Below, piece by piece: positions 52,101 to 59,800 of a stretch of 64,000 bases of DNA (position 1 is its first letter; each line of letters starts with the position of its first letter). A model generated the notes under the pieces. It searched no databases. It saw nothing but the letters and a program-made list of their open reading frames with translations, and was not told the origin of the DNA. The translations under genes and the position numbers were made by a program. Origin of the DNA: Hemicentrotus pulcherrimus (Eukaryota; Echinodermata; Echinoidea; Camarodonta; Strongylocentrotidae); the NCBI GenBank assembly GCA_003118195.1, contig BEXV01000518.1, positions 136,362-200,361 on the forward strand. Reading direction: 5' to 3'.

Positions 52101-55100
52101 AGAGCATCAAATTGGTGAAAGTTTGACCAGTATCTGATTAAAAATAGGAAAGTTATGAATTTTTGAAGATGTCATCAGTGAAACACAAATTGGCAACACT
52201 GTGACGTATCTTACGAGCTCCTCTACCATTTACATAGTACAGAAAATTTCACAATTTCTCACTTTCTCACTCATTGATCATGGAATAGACTTGATTCATA
52301 CATGGGTTGTATACAAATGTATTTGCAGTAATAATATTTAGGGCGAGTGTATGATTGAGAATTTTCTGATGGGAAAATATAAATTTTGGAAGTTTTTAAG
52401 TACAGGTCGAATGGGAGGGGACCTCGCAAGATAAATCACAGAGTTGCCAATTTGTATTTGATTGATCATACCTTGAAAAATGCGTAGCTTTCTAACATTC
52501 AATTGGTATTTGCTCGACCTTTCACTGACCTATTTCTCTCATTTTTTTTTTGCTTCTATTAAAACCAACTTTACAGTACATCAGGCAGGACTCCCCTTTA
52601 AGGGTAGCACAGCAAGAGCGGCAACAAGAAGGATACATCATGGTGCAACTTGAAATAGGAATTAAAATGCCCCCCCCCCAACACTTGTGGCCATACATAC
52701 TCGTGGGATGGAAATCAAATTTGTGTTGGCGCCAGCATGGGTGCCCTCCAGAGCTAAAGAGTCTACCAACCTCATTTTCATCGGCATGATGGCAGGTGTC
52801 GACATTTAGAGGGAGAATTAGCAGCCTGCTAAATGAGGCAAACCCCTCGTGGGTATATACTCTCCCGCCCGTCCCAAGATGCCGATATATATCTAGTCTA
52901 GGGGTGTATAAACTGTGTTTGTATATTAAAAGGGAGTCTTGCGCAATGTGTGAGCCCTTTCCGTTTATTGCTGCAATAATGACGGGGGACAGGAGGGGAG
53001 GAATTCCCGCTCGATGAAGCTCTAGGAAACATGACGCCCTATTTCCCTAGGAAAACTAGGTGAGGTTTTCTAGTCATGACATTTGGGTTTAGAGGGCTAA
53101 AGAGGAAATGCATGATATTCACTTTTGCTTTAATAGAAAATAAAGTAACTTTATTAACATTTTCCCCAGAAGAAATTGATTTGAAACAGGAAATTTTTTA
53201 ACCTTGCTCTCTGTCCCCCTCTTTTAAAAAATGATTTGGCCCATTTCGAATAGCATTTTATACCTACATCAGCACAGAAAATAAGGGCTATATAAAGATT
53301 ATGCGTGCAGTTAGCTTATTTAAAAAAATTGCAGCTGTCACAAATTAGTCATCAGTGCTTAATTATATAATATTCTTTACTGGCTTAAACTAGCACAAGT
53401 TCAATAGCAATGAAAGGAGTCTCCTGGGTTGTGAAGATCCATCAATTATGAAATTGTACAATCCTAATTAACCCACTCCATCCATTGATGCAATTGAAAG
53501 CATGTGTTTTGTCTATGGGTGTGGTGTGTTACGGAATCAGAGTCTTAATCCCGTCTCCTTTTGATCTACTACACCTGCTTCACTCAACTAAATAAAGATT
53601 GCATCATTACGAATGCTGGGTGGTTCCAAGTGTCAACACTATCCACCCTTCTCCTTAATTAGCATCTTAATTTGGATCGCTAATTAAACATTCATTCACA
53701 CATGGCACGGCATCATTACCCAATCTTTCATCGTGCTTCGGGGGATAGCTATTAACCCATCGACAGCTGAATCCATTCATTGCCATAGGCTTTAATGCAA
53801 TATCCACCCGGTACCCATAGGTAAAGGGTTAAACAGAGTTTGCATGCATGAGGCCGTTGCCCTTTGGTCATGCGATGATAACGAGATTACAGAGAAAGGG
53901 GATGGGTTGAATTTACACTTGCTCCATTATTTTCTTCAATTAATAAGATTCTATAATCCAGTATTACTCAATTCAAAGATCTATCACATTGAGTAAATTA
54001 ATGCTACACCCAAGCTTAAGTTGCCTCATCATCGGCTTAGGATTAAACCAAAAGAGGCACTATGTGTTGAGTGATAGATCCTCAAAATGCGGATAAGGAA
54101 TTTTCTTATGTATTTCTTAAGAAGATGAATCATCTGATGAACTCAAATGACTTGTCTTTCAATTGATTATCAGTCATGGCATCGCTATCTGAACAGGCTT
54201 TAGAGGCCCTTATATCCACCCAAATGACCACTCAATGTTGATTGAGATTAGGATTACTTAATCAAATCTGAGAGATTAGAGAAGAAAATACATGTGTACA
54301 AGTACAAGAAGGACATGTGATACAGTACATGTGCCACGTGTTATATACACATTTTTCCTTCTCCTCTTTCTGAAATTTGCCGCTGAATCAGTCATTTCGA
54401 TATCCAAATGGAAAATATAAGAAAGCTCATCTCATGAAACAATTTTTGATCAGTAAACTTATGTCTCCTCAAACTTAACAAAATCCTTATTTAATCCCTC
54501 ATAAAAAGGGCGAGCTTATACCCACAACAATTCAGGGAGAAATGGAGAGTGAGAAGATGGAAACTCTATGTCAGTACCAGGAAAGGACAAAAGAAGGCAA
54601 ATCATCTGCAAATATCAAGATCACTGAACAAGAGAAAGAAAGAGAGAGAGAGAGAGAAGAGAGGGAGAAAGATAGAGAGAGGGAGAAAGAGAGAGAGAGA
54701 GAGGAAGAGAGAGAGAGAAGGAGAGAGAGAGAGAGAGAGAGAAGAGAGGGAGAAAGATAGAGGAAGAAAGATAGAGAGGGAGAGGGAGAGAGAGAGTGAG
54801 AGAGAGAGAGAGAGAGAGAAAGCAGTATAATACTCTAATTCACCCTTTTGCAATTTAAGATCTTACCTCTTTTCTGGACGACATCGATGGTGGAGTTGAG
54901 CCGTTCTTCCCTTGGTGAAACCTTCATGACCTGAGGGGGCATGGACTCCAATGTATCCCAATCATCATGGGCCACAGAGAGAGAAAGAGGTCTGAAAAAG
55001 AAATAAATATAGAACAAATTATCATGCAGCTCGAATGGGCAAAAGTCAGAGAAAGATATGTGACTTTATACCAAAAAAGATTTTAAAAACAAGTTTTCTT

Positions 55101-56046
55101 TTATTCATTCTGCTTAAGAGAACCAACTGTAAGGGCCTTTGAGTACATTGAAAAAAATAGTATGAAAACTTTCATTATGCACAACACAATACTGCAGCAA
55201 GTATTTCCTTGAAAGAAGGTAGAATACATGAAATGGTTATAAAAGCAGATAAAGGACCAAAAAACACAAATAAAACTTGCACTATGAGTAACTCCATTCT
55301 TTACGATGAATGTCGAGATGCCAATCTCTTTCTTGAACTCATATTTCACATAATTTGATACCCCTTTAATGCAAATGAGATGAAATCCTACACGTGCCCT
55401 AATGGTCAGGTTTTAGAGAGCTAAATGGTTTTCGACTGACAAAGGGATATTTCTGAATGAACGCACCTGCATTTCTTGAGGCAGTAAGTGCAGATCCAAT
55501 ACTGTATTTACGCAGGTAATGGAGGGTACAAGAGATTGAATGCATTAATAATTGCTAACAGAATGACTCAGGAATATTTGCAACATGCTACATTAATCCT
55601 TTGGTTTCTACATCAATAAACAATTGAGGCAAAATAGAGGAGTCTTGGGTAGGCTGAAATCAAAGAGAGATCATCCAAATGAAAGACATCATTGAACATT
55701 CACCTTATTTGATTCCTCAATCCTCCAGAGGCTCCAACCTGCTGGTGGCCAGATGCTGTTCCTGATGTTTCCATGCCACTCATTGTCTTTGTCCTGGTAT
55801 GTTGCCTGCCAGTTGCCCATGCCCAAAAGCCTTCTCTTCTAATCAAAGACTGGCTTCTATTAGAAGTGGTAGAGGTTGTGGTAGAGGTGGTGTTGGCAGT
55901 GGCATCAGACCTCTGTCTGAGATGTCCTCTGGTAGATGGATGATTGGTGGCAGCGGTGGGATGCGTGAAGGACTGCCAGTCCTGTGGTTGGACACCTGTT
56001 GCTGGGGCACTTGATGGAGGCTGCAGGATGGACAGTCTCTTAAGAA
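9117..56046 (-). CDS. RUSC: RUN and SH3 domain-containing protein (RUSC1/2 family), C-terminal 659 residues over nine exons
   Basis: Exons in transcript order: 56046-55704, 54991-54867, 48122-48040, 27784-27610, 21071-20966, 19739-19693, 11756-11003, 10254-10081, 9288-9117. All introns are GT-AG and every junction preserves frame. Visible residues 1-156 are Ser/Thr/Gln-rich plus a conserved-looking WDTLESMPPQV segment. The RUN domain covers about 157-345 (AHLLAHFAQAKTG, ALHYLCPALMRIL, LRTHAFFLGLL, ESWLDHI, LPFNLDHGFEYGYIQ). A long polar linker follows, and an SH3 domain (about 606-657: ALCHH..GELCFSKGDVL..EWLLC..GLVHVEYV) ends the protein. RUN followed by a C-terminal SH3 is the RUSC architecture. 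In vertebrates RUSC1 (NESCA) and RUSC2 (iporin) bind Rab1-class GTPases or act as AP-4 vesicle accessory proteins linking cargo such as ATG9A to transport; that role is inferred here. The N-terminus lies upstream and is not found. In the SH3 the usual Pro before the last strand is replaced. Confidence 0.92.
9289..10080 (-). other. RUSC intron (792 bp) with inverted-repeat element
   Basis: GT (10080-10079, GTAAGC) to AG (9290-9289). It contains the transposon copy at 9715-10028 and a short CATAAGACTTT triplication near 9626-9653. No other coding sequence seen. Confidence 0.8.
9715..10028 (+). mobile_element. AGGCCTGTC inverted-repeat element, copy 1
   Basis: Ends are AGGCCTGTCCTCATCAGCTC and the inverted counterpart ending CAGGCCT, with about 36 bp of terminal inverted repeat including GTTTGCCAAATAACC. 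No coding sequence, so a non-autonomous DNA transposon (MITE). Internal sequence matches copies 2 and 3 only after reverse complementing, so it is inserted in the opposite orientation. Confidence 0.85.
10081..10254 (-). CDS. RUSC: RUSC exon: Pro-rich linker, 174 nt
   Basis: The acceptor TGTCTGCAG precedes CTTCTCC at 10254; the donor is CCCAGG|GTAAGC. It reads S-FSKMWNQMMPPQPQ...VPSTPPPSPS...HHPPTSPNKTSP-G. Phase 2 on both sides, so skipping this exon keeps frame. The Pro-rich PSTPPPSPS stretch could be an SH3 or WW ligand. It sits between inverted copies of the same transposon. Confidence 0.9.
10255..11002 (-). other. RUSC intron (748 bp) with inverted-repeat element
   Basis: GT at 11002-11001 (GTGAAT) to AG at 10256-10255. 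The transposon copy 10668-10978 ends 24 bp from the donor. No additional exon seen. Confidence 0.8.
10668..10978 (-). mobile_element. AGGCCTGTC inverted-repeat element, copy 2
   Basis: Begins AGGCCTGTCATCATCAGCTT and ends GATGATGACAGGCCT. The internal sequence (ATTATCCTGAAGCTCGAAAT, TCATCACAAACTAGCTCGGA) aligns with copy 3 directly and with copy 1 reversed. Near its right end about 20 bp found in copy 3 are replaced by TACCGGTA (10952-10959). Confidence 0.85.
11003..11756 (-). CDS. RUSC: RUSC exon: end of RUN domain and linker, 754 nt
   Basis: The acceptor ATTCTTTCCAG precedes AATCC at 11756; the donor is GGATCAAG|GTGAAT at 11003. With the carried G it reads E-SIKRLYEPTAFLSL, then the last RUN helices including LLVAVQPLAQLPFNLD and GFEYGYIQ. 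A Gln/Glu-rich stretch (about AENMRQREKEQLMEQ), probably helical, follows, then a low-complexity linker containing SNRWSLGWIKDFATSVAA and GRRSKSVDVQGS, a basic-Ser patch that could be phosphorylated. It is the longest exon seen and the plus-strand frames across it are shadows. Confidence 0.92.
13246..13288. repeat. Dispersed copy of the 6905-7107 minisatellite motif
   Basis: GCCACCAAGCTACTGAACC followed by ACTGAGCC matches the unit of the array at 6905-7107, about 6 kb away, with no similarity outside the block. Confidence 0.6.
14820..15375. repeat. Degenerate minisatellite, about 45-55 bp unit
   Basis: About ten imperfect units combining GGGGGCAGACTTGTACCCC, TTACAAGGAAGTTACT and a GGGAGGAGG-type spacer. 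Best-preserved units lie around 15100-15320; leftmost units (14820-15000) are more diverged. The plus strand is open over 15074-15271 only because the unit lacks stops in that frame. Confidence 0.8.
17899..18182 (+). mobile_element. tRNA-derived SINE
   Basis: The 5' region has polymerase III promoter boxes: A box TGGTCGAGTGG (17910-17920) and B box GGTTCGAGTCC (17954-17964), spaced as in a tRNA. The body contains CCACCCAGGTGAAGTAAATG and GGTACCTGGTAGGA, and the tail GAGCGCTATACAAGAAC is followed by (ATT)n. This is the arrangement of a tRNA-type SINE, resembling families described from sea urchins. The tRNA part is degenerate and not a functional gene. Confidence 0.85.
18465..18549 (-). mobile_element. 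SINE 3' tail fragment, reverse orientation
   Basis: (AAT)n on the plus strand (18466-18492) followed by TTCTTATATAGCGCTTTTCA; reversed it reads AAGCGCTATATAAGAA then (ATT)n, the same tail as the SINE at 17899-18182. The element may extend to about 18650, where AAAGCGCTTTTC recurs. Confidence 0.6.
19554..19617. repeat. (GA)n microsatellite
   Basis: Nearly pure GA with a few GGGA and GACA interruptions. In RUSC sense it is a CU tract starting about 76 nt downstream of the donor of the 47-nt exon at 19693-19739. Confidence 0.9.
19693..19739 (-). CDS. RUSC: RUSC exon: RUN domain, 47 nt
   Basis: The acceptor TTTCCTTCAG precedes CATCC at 19739; the donor is CATCCAG|GTTGGT at 19693. With AA carried over it reads N-IRCMESWLDHIRNHP-(E). 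The ESWLDH core matches the RUN helix following FFLGLL. Phases 2 and 1 fit the neighbouring exons exactly. It is the smallest exon of the gene seen here. Confidence 0.9.
19740..20965 (-). other. RUSC intron (about 1.2 kb) with assembly gap
   Basis: GT at 20965-20964 (GTAAGT) to AG at 19741-19740. It contains 48 N at 19840-19887 between poly-C runs. The plus-strand frames at 20204-20652 are short and unlike any family I know. Confidence 0.75.
19840..19887. other. Assembly gap (48 N) in a poly-C tract
   Basis: N run flanked by C9 on the left and a C16 run on the right, so the true sequence is probably a C homopolymer or simple repeat that could not be resolved. Confidence 0.95.
20966..21071 (-). 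CDS. RUSC: RUSC exon: RUN domain core, 106 nt
   Basis: The acceptor TCTTTTACAG precedes GTCCAGG at 21071; the donor is CTCAA|GTAAGT at 20966. It reads G-PGTRLLHELASTVSKDI...LRDSKLRTHAFFLGLL-N. The LRTHAFFLGLLN motif is a RUN-domain signature helix. Phase 1 in, phase 2 out. Confidence 0.93.
21638..21695. repeat. (GA)n microsatellite
   Basis: GA dinucleotide array with GGGAGA interruptions. The predicted peptides over it are low-complexity artefacts. Confidence 0.9.
21941..22035. repeat. (GA)n microsatellite
   Basis: Long GA array with AAAGA interruptions, about 250 bp from the previous one. Confidence 0.9.
24443..24470. repeat. (AAG)n microsatellite
   Basis: About seven GAA/AAG units running into an A8 tract. 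Confidence 0.85.
25855..25899. repeat. (GAAA)n-(GA)n compound microsatellite
   Basis: GAAA tetranucleotide units pass directly into a GA array. Confidence 0.9.
27483..27562. mobile_element. 80-bp miniature TTAA element, copy A
   Basis: Begins TTAACCCATTGCTTACTG and ends CAGTAGTCAACGGGTTAA, an imperfect inverted repeat whose outer TTAA plus CCC/GGG is the piggyBac target and terminus pattern. It is related to 53752-53832 in reverse orientation, sharing CCATAGGCTTTA. Confidence 0.65.
27610..27784 (-). CDS. RUSC: RUSC exon: RUN domain, 175 nt
   Basis: The acceptor ATCTTTACAG precedes GCTCAAC at 27784; the donor is CAACTTG|GTATGA at 27610. It reads AQLGNTWKTPDIGHLALHYL...CPALMRILQDGLRPH...LLVGRIKNTTWTIVEATTQL-G. 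The CPALMRILQDGL and GRIKNTTW pieces are characteristic of RUSC-type RUN domains. Phase 0 in, phase 1 out. GC content is clearly higher than flanking intron. Confidence 0.93.
29203..29370. mobile_element. TA-flanked 170-bp inverted-repeat element
   Basis: Left end TACAGTGAAAACTG and right end CAGGTTTGGCTGTA form terminal inverted repeats bounded by TA, the Tc1/mariner-type target. The interior repeats a phrase like GGTCTTTATA(G)GCAGATG in three related blocks. No coding capacity, so a MITE. Confidence 0.7.
31834..31865. repeat. (GA)n microsatellite
   Basis: Uninterrupted GA array of about 32 bp. Confidence 0.9.
36189..36726. mobile_element. Pogo-like non-autonomous transposon with internal tRNA-like segment
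   Basis: Left end CCGTATTTGCCGGCG and right end CGCCGGCAAATACAG are inverted repeats, flanked on both sides by TA (36187-36188 and 36727-36728). Subterminal GTGCGGCGTATATACGCC and GGGTGCCGCCTATACG extend the symmetry, which resembles pogo/Tigger-type ends. A tRNA-Leu-like stretch occupies 36571-36654. No transposase frame is present. Confidence 0.75.
36571..36654 (+). mobile_element. tRNA-Leu-like SINE remnant or tRNA pseudogene
   Basis: GGATAGCCGCACGGTCTAAG followed by GCGCTGG matches the 5' half and A box of tRNA-Leu; GGGTTCGACTC (36630-36640) is the B box. The T stem and anticodon stem carry mismatches, so it is not a functional tRNA. It lies inside the element 36189-36726, either as a nested insertion or as an inherited part. 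Confidence 0.65.
37104..37133. repeat. (CT)n microsatellite
   Basis: Pure CT array, followed at 37214-37249 by a second one. Confidence 0.9.
37214..37249. repeat. (CT)n microsatellite
   Basis: CT array directly after the octamer TACCGGTA at 37206-37213. Confidence 0.9.
37630..37780. repeat. Cryptic GAT/GAC-rich simple sequence
   Basis: Irregular GATGAT and GATGACGGT units with an A-run in the middle. It gives an Asp-rich open frame on the plus strand that I regard as an artefact of the repeat. Confidence 0.7.
39010..39273 (-). mobile_element. AGGCCTGTC inverted-repeat element, copy 3
   Basis: Begins AAGCCTGTCATCATCAGCTT and ends GAGCTGATGAAGACAGGCCT. Same orientation as copy 2, with internal deletions relative to it. 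The right end keeps GCGGGTTATATGGCAAAC, which copy 2 has lost. Confidence 0.85.
41888..42278. repeat. Tandem duplication of about 200 bp
   Basis: Two direct copies (41888-42088 and 42089-42278) share CTTGATTTCCCATATTATTT, CCAATTAGAAGCGTTCATT, ATCTCATGATCACCTTGGCT and CAGTGAAACTGCACACAG, with scattered substitutions and small indels. Confidence 0.88.
48040..48122 (-). CDS. RUSC: RUSC exon: start of RUN domain, 83 nt
   Basis: The acceptor CCTCTCCATAG precedes CCCTGG at 48122; the donor is GGAAAAG|GTGGGT at 48040. With the carried G it reads A-LVAEVNAAVAHLLAHFAQAKT-GLPEEK. This is the first RUN helix of the RUSC family. Phase 1 in, phase 0 out. Confidence 0.93.
52049..52599. mobile_element. 550-bp AAGGGG inverted-repeat element
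   Basis: The left end AAGGGGATATCCACCCTGAT and the reversed right end AAGGGGAGTCCTGCCTGAT are imperfect inverted repeats, continued by a shared AAGTTGGTTT.AATA.AAGC block on both sides. No protein-coding sequence. Elements with similar AAAGGGGA..TTCACCCTGA ends are, as I recall, abundant in echinoderm DNA. Confidence 0.7.
53752..53832. mobile_element. 80-bp miniature TTAA element, copy B
   Basis: TTAACCCATCGACAGCTGAA at one end and GGTAAAGGGTTAA at the other. The interior CCATAGGCTTTA and CCCGGTACCC align with the reverse complement of 27483-27562, so the two are one family in opposite orientation. Confidence 0.65.
54630..54821. repeat. Long (GA)n microsatellite, about 190 bp
   Basis: GA array with GGGAGAAAGAT interruptions that themselves repeat. 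In RUSC sense it is a CU-rich tract beginning about 45 nt downstream of the donor at 54866. Arg/Glu-rich and Ser/Leu-rich frames over it are artefacts. Confidence 0.92.
54867..54991 (-). CDS. RUSC: RUSC exon: conserved pre-RUN segment, 125 nt
   Basis: The acceptor CTTTTTCAG precedes ACCTC at 54991; the donor is AAAAGAG|GTAAGA at 54867. It reads R-PLSLSVAHDDWDTLESMPPQ...VMKVSPREERLNSTIDVVQKR-A. The DDWDTLESMPPQV and PREERLNSTIDVV stretches look like a constrained lead-in to the RUN domain. Phase 2 in, phase 1 out. Confidence 0.92.
54992..55703 (-). other. RUSC intron (712 bp)
   Basis: GT at 55703-55702 (GTGAAT) to AG at 54993-54992. Unique AT-rich sequence with no further exon or clear repeat. 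Confidence 0.8.
55704..56046 (-). CDS. RUSC: RUSC exon: Ser/Thr/Gln-rich region, 343 nt; most 5' exon recognised
   Basis: The acceptor TTTTGCTGTAG precedes TTCTTAAG at 56046; the donor is CAAATAAG|GTGAAT at 55704. It reads (x)-LKRLSILQPPSSAPATG..., then a Thr run (ANTTSTTTSTTSNRS), REGFWAWATGRQHTRTKTM and GGLRNQI-R. Low complexity suggests disorder. The frame stays open upstream to an ATG at 56077, so an alternative reading is a first coding exon starting there; the T-rich tract and AG favour an internal exon, leaving the N-terminus upstream. Confidence 0.8.
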
Positions 56047-56838
56047 CTACAGCAAAATTGAAATTGAAATCAAACATTTAGGTTAAATATTTAGTTTTTA
56101 TAATACACTGTGAAGAAAAGTATAAAAGAAGCTTGACTGCTTGACCTTTCAGACAGATTAAATATACATGATTATGTTTCTGGCATGCATCCTATACAGT
56201 GATAATAAATACTAAATGTATTTCTTCTCCCAAGGCATTTCCATGCAAACATAACATTAAAATATACTGAATGCAATCTTTCATAGCAATAAAATGAAGC
56301 AAAAAAACATATAATGCAAATGGTAATGTAATTCAATCCGACCAAAAACACAAAAACAACAATCACAAATTGTGTTTACAGTGTTCCATGCAGAGTACCC
56401 CTAATAAGAACAAAAGAAATTTGAAGACCCTGCAGAAAGGTTCTTTTGTTAATTGTAAATTATGCATGTAATGGGTGCACTGGAGTACCCCATGCACACA
56501 GCCAAATTTACTCTCAAAATAACTATTAATCATCGTTCATAGTGACCACACCCAGCCAATTACTGTATAAATTACACAAAATGGCTCACCCTTACAACGG
56601 GTTTCTGTATTAGGTGTACACTAGAGGGAGAAACAACTAATTATCTCATTTAACGGTATAATTACTATTAAAAAGAAAAGAAACACGTACTGCCTCTGCC
56701 TACAATTGTTTACTACATTCATAGTTAGCTAGTAAGTACAAAGAAATGAATGTCTCCTACTATATTCAACAAAAACATGAAAACACAAACACACTTAAAC
56801 ATTCATCATTAGTTTACTACCTCTTCCTAAATACCCCA

Positions 56839-56880
<42 letters not shown>

Positions 56881-59800
56881 ACACACACACAAACACTGAC
56901 AATTTTTCCTATTAACTTAATGCGTATGCCTTTCAGTACGCTTTCATATCTGTATTAAGTATAAATGGTGAAACATAGGATAAGAATCAAACCAGCGATG
57001 AATCATGCCTGCACACTAAATTCAAAAGCCAATAAACGGACAAATTTTCTTGATCTACATGCAGTTTTCCTTGAAAAGCTGCTCGCTCTCCAAAATTACA
57101 TACGGTAAGTTTGAGAGTAAATTGTGTCACCTCACTGAAAAAATCAGAACAATGAACCTCTGGCTATTGGTTTATTTTGCAATTTCACATCTCAAATATC
57201 CTTTGCAAACATGATCTCAACAAGTGCATTTTGCAGGGGGAGAAAAAAAAATCACCCAAAGGAGACTTGCGCCCAGGGCGGAAGGCCCCAGAGTATTCCT
57301 CTGATGGCAGATGCTCGGAGACTTCATCTGGCGCAACACAAAGCGGTAATACAGTGAGTCACGACATATCATCAGTCACTGTTCCGCAAACCTTCTCGCT
57401 TTATTAGACAGCAAATAACCGTATTCAGGAACTGCAATCTTATATATTGTTATGAGGAGGGTAAATAGGGGGGAAGGTTTGGTGAGCCGATTAACTAACG
57501 TTATTCGGTTGCATTTCGGCCCTTAAAGAGACAAATGGCTGAGAGTCTTTATTTCTTTACTATATGACTATACAATTCATCTCGTGATAGCTATAAAAAC
57601 AACTCCAAGAGGCATCACTTTCTTGGCTAAACTACCTTGGATCATATCTCCTGTAGCATCAGAATGTGACCAGAACAACAAACAGAACATTAATTTTCAA
57701 GAGAGCGTCTGTCTTGGAATTGGCATGGAATGCCAGGCTCATTTTTATTCCATATGATTGATAGTTCCATTCGAGGAAGAAAAAAAAAATAATGAGCTAT
57801 ATATTATATGAATTATTATCATTATTATTATTATTGTTATTTTTTTTTTTGGTTTGGGGGGGNTCTTTCAGCTCTTAAAAAAACCTTACATCTAAACATG
57901 AGCATGATAGTGAGTTTTTTAGTGACTCATATGATTGAGAAAGTGAATTCACATCTTCCCGAGGTCTTTGTCTTGAAACTTGTTTTCTTGCTCCTGTGCT
58001 ATTTGTGGAAATCACAAGCCACTGACCCTTTCTATCAGCGTCAAATCTTGCCCCTAAAAATAGAAGTCATTTCCTATCAGCCTATGGATAGAAGCTATTC
58101 AGCAGCAGCATGATGGTAACGTGTAAAAATTATCCAATTGCAGTTAAATTCTTTTCAAGAACGCCATGAAAATTTGAGCTAGAAGATAGAAAGGCTATCA
58201 TGGCATTTTTGTATGCCCTAAAAGACTTAAGTTCAATCATCATGAAATATTGTAAAGAATAAGGGGCCTCCATCTGTCACCTACCGGTACTTCTTCTTCT
58301 TAATCGTATAGGTTTCATGTTTTATTCATCTTTCCCTTACTCATCAAACTGAGTTAATCTTTAGCGGTTTCGAACCCATGAATTGTTAATGTTTATTAAA
58401 ATTCAAGTTATTTCTTAGCAGTACATAATAATACTGATGTTATTATGTTTCTATTTGCATCACCGTTAGCAAGCACTGTTGGACGGTTAATCCGCTGAAT
58501 CGATAATTATGATCCGAAGTTACCATCGATCAGGGAATATTTAAATGCCAATTTTATTTCAAATGCTTTCACTATCCCCCCCCCCTTCCACTTCACTCAA
58601 GTCCTCTCAATGCTAAAATATGATACATATTTCCAATTCAGTGCTTTAAGCTTCTCAAATGTTCCAATTGGCATATATTAGCTCATTATCAAGAGGAACA
58701 ATCTAGACAAGCAGGCGACATGATAATGTACATCTTCCCAATTACGTCACTATGTCTGAGAGGTACTACAAAGGTGTATGTAATGATGGCTACAGACAGG
58801 GAAATACATGGAGGGTAATATTATTTTCAAAACATCGAAAGACATATTTTCATCCATGAAATGAATAGATTTCTTCTTGGCTTATGAAAGATGGTATTTA
58901 CTGATATCTATTACAATGTTCGGTTAAAAGACAATAAATCTAGATTTGAGAGATCAATTTGCAACAGCTGGAGAGTCAAGCATGTCTTCTTGAATGGATG
59001 GCCCCCCAAAAAAGAAAGGGAAAAAATAGAGACAGATAGAGGCAGTGAATGTACTACAGAAAATGTCAGTTTGCGAGGGTGTTCCAATACTAAAGAGCTG
59101 ATCTCACACAATTTCCTTCAGGAAAGAAAATGCAGTTTGATGGGGAAATAATGCTCCCTCACTTCCCCAGCAATGTGGCCCTGCTGAACAAACAATTGAA
59201 GAAAACTCCATGAAATTGGACGCCAGTTTACTATGCAATGCAATAATGAGTCATGCCGCACATACAAAGCCTTTATTTACTACCCGTCAAGCTGAGTAAA
59301 AAAAGTCTGAAATAAGAGTACATCTTTAAGAATAATGACGGGGAAAGCGGGAGAGGAATCGAGCCGTATTAGTAATATGATCAGATAATTTGTTCCTCTA
59401 TTATTCAAACATGGTGCTGGAGGTGGAGATGAAAAAATTGTGAGAAAAAGATGTTTCATTCATGATGCATCATATTTCTTGACGGATCAATACTTTGCGT
59501 AAAAACAGAGCTTGGGTAGAGAGATGGATAGTGAGTTGTGGTAGAAAAGCCAATCATTCTTGCTTACTCGATTTCTCATTACTCAGCCAGCATGTTCACA
59601 CATGTAGGTGTGTTTATGAACTCTCTACTCAGCTAGACCTAAATGTGAATTTATCTGGGGTAATATACAAAATGTGTATTCACTGCAATACAGAGAGACC
59701 AGCGCACAGAATGGTACCAGCTCCAAATCTAAATGCATAATGCTTCTCTATTAGGACACCTATGTAAATTTCCAATGGACTATAGACTATTTTACAACAA

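Larger units (their letters stand above)
48123..54866 (-). other. RUSC intron (about 6.7 kb)
   Basis: GT at 54866-54865 (GTAAGA) to AG at 48124-48123. It contains the 550-bp element 52049-52599, the miniature element 53752-53832 and the GA array 54630-54821. The 53455-53740 stretch is rich in TAATTA/ATTA sites and low in repeats. Confidence 0.75.

Noticed and set aside
54542..54853. Arg/Glu-rich and Ser/Leu-rich frames
   Set aside because: Both are translations of the GA/CT microsatellite at 54630-54821.
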